Origin: a virus | Strand: one strand, 5' to 3' | Virus record (IMG/VR): IMGVR_UViG_3300023176_002289 | Span: 1-20,529 of that record | DNA length: 20,529 nt | Part shown: positions 19,827 through 20,529 of the stretch, piece after piece | Layout of the letters: every line of letters begins with the position of its first letter | Numbering within the stretch: the first letter of the stretch is position 1 | The notes under the pieces: generated by a model | What the model saw: only the letters and a program-made list of their open reading frames with translations | What the model was told of the DNA's origin: nothing | The model's database searches: none | Program-made: the position numbers and the translations under genes

Positions 19827-20529
19827 TTATTCTCCTCGGTTATATTGCATATCTACCATTTTATCATGGAGTATTTGAGTTGCTAAACCCATCCTAGCAC
19901 CACGCTTGTTATCTGGTAATTTTTTATCTTTTAATACAATGGTTTCTTTATAAACACCGCCATTAATAGTTTGTTGATAATAACTATTCATGTTGATAGC
20001 ATTGTTCATTTGGCTTAATAATTGATTCTGAATTAAATTATTACCAAACTTTAAAATATCTTTGTTAATGGCTAATGCTCTTTCTATTTCTTCTTCTTTG
20101 TTTTGCTCGTTTTCTTTTTTGTTTTCTTCTTCATATTCCACATCAGATTTTTCCTCCTTAATGTTTTCATCTTCTAAAGCGTTATAAATTTCTATGACAG
20201 TTGATTCAGGCACTAAATTTAAAACTGCATCTGCATATCCGTCGCAAGTAGGACTATCAAGAGGTGTGGTGCATGAGTTATCATATCTGTAAGAATAAAC
20301 GACTCTGGCGTTTTCTACACTTCCCGTTCCTTCTACATCTATACTACCATTACCCCATAATTCTTTAGGTATATATTCAAGACCGATTGTTTTTACTATC
20401 GGTATGCCACCGCTTTTCCCTGACCAATCATCAGTTTGTCTAAATATATATCCGCCATTTGGGTTTTCGTTTTGAACATGCACTTTCATAGCGTCTGCTC
20501 GTTCTTTTATAGGCGTATATGTATAAAAT
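19827..20529 (-). CDS. Partial large surface-type protein, 5' end beyond the right edge
   Basis: The frame is open from the stop at 19827 to the end of the window, so an internal Met at 20489 is probably not the start. The visible part has GYIFRQTDDWSGKSGGIPIV, LEYIPKELWGNGSIDVEGTG, VENARVVYSYRYDNSCTTPL (with a second Cys in PTCDGYADA), then a charged K/E-rich linker (DVEYEEENKKENEQNKEEEI) and a helical Asn-rich end. The first part resembles a beta-domain of secreted or adhesin-like proteins. It precedes the pilin-like gene in the same operon with 2 bases between stop and ATG. The N-terminus, and so any signal peptide, is not visible. Confidence 0.65.
   Translation of the reverse strand, partial: FYTYTPIKERADAMKVHVQNENPNGGYIFRQTDDWSGKSGGIPIVKTIGLEYIPKELWGNGSIDVEGTGSVENARVVYSYRYDNSCTTPLDSPTCDGYADAVLNLVPESTVIEIYNALEDENIKEEKSDVEYEEENKKENEQNKEEEIERALAINKDILKFGNNLIQNQLLSQMNNAINMNSYYQQTINGGVYKETIVLKDKKLPDNKRGARMGLATQILHDKMVDMQYNRGE

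Noticed and set aside
1-20529. CRISPR arrays, tRNA genes, insertion sequences and integrase
   Set aside because: I looked for regular direct repeats with spacers, tRNA-like cloverleafs, transposase motifs and tyrosine or serine recombinase motifs, and saw none.

Overview
The window is a piece of an AT-rich tailed double-stranded DNA phage genome, or less likely a prophage. The phage identity rests on a recognisable large terminase with a small terminase upstream, a head-tail adaptor, a P22 gp10-like hub protein and tail proteins. Several genes carry Sec signal peptides and there is a holin-like gene, which fits a Gram-negative host. The gene repertoire resembles phages known mostly from marine viromes; that habitat, and the short-tailed (podovirus-like) morphology suggested by the gp10-like and adaptor proteins, are inferences. 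No integrase, portal, major capsid protein, DNA polymerase, helicase, tRNA or CRISPR array is visible.

Layout. Almost everything is on the minus strand, so transcription runs from high to low coordinates. (1) 1-7849 is the virion module: TerS, TerL, adaptor, a tail protein, a Ser/Thr/Ala-rich repeat protein, the gp10-like protein, a C1q-like fibre, a GNAT-like protein, a Gly/Gln-rich protein, a Gln-rich helical protein with a C-terminal S74 chaperone, and a protein cut by the left edge. (2) 7857-10005 is a translationally coupled three-gene cassette: a ParB-like protein, a TET-associated-type glycosyltransferase and a TET/JBP-type 2-oxoglutarate dioxygenase. It is predicted to oxidise and then glycosylate DNA bases just upstream of the packaging genes. 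(3) 10008-14742 holds early and replication functions: an initiator with an in-gene iteron-like tract, a possible helicase loader, a DUF1367 protein, a Ref-like HNH nuclease, a Rad52/Sak3-like annealing protein, an SSB-like small protein, and many small ORFs including micro-ORFs of 18-59 codons that I translated by hand. (4) 14855-16547 holds an XRE-type HTH protein and a run of small unknown genes. (5) 16650-17538 is the only plus-strand block: a small acidic protein, a VRR-NUC nuclease and a small unknown protein ending at a clear intrinsic terminator. (6) 17540-17774 is a structured non-coding junction between convergent transcripts. (7) 17775-20529 is a coupled cluster of membrane and exported proteins: the end of a large protein cut by the right edge, a pilin-like exported protein, two further signal-peptide proteins, a coiled-coil membrane protein and a holin-like protein.

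Regulation. Three identical 22-bp elements, each ending in a TATAAT -10 box, lie upstream of minus-strand gene starts. A fourth close copy faces the plus-strand gene at 17314. Together they look like one promoter family with a conserved spacer box and no standard -35. A separate good sigma70-type promoter appears to drive a leaderless mRNA at 16650. Two intergenic regions fold into branched RNAs whose wobble pairs are consistent only with minus-strand transcription.
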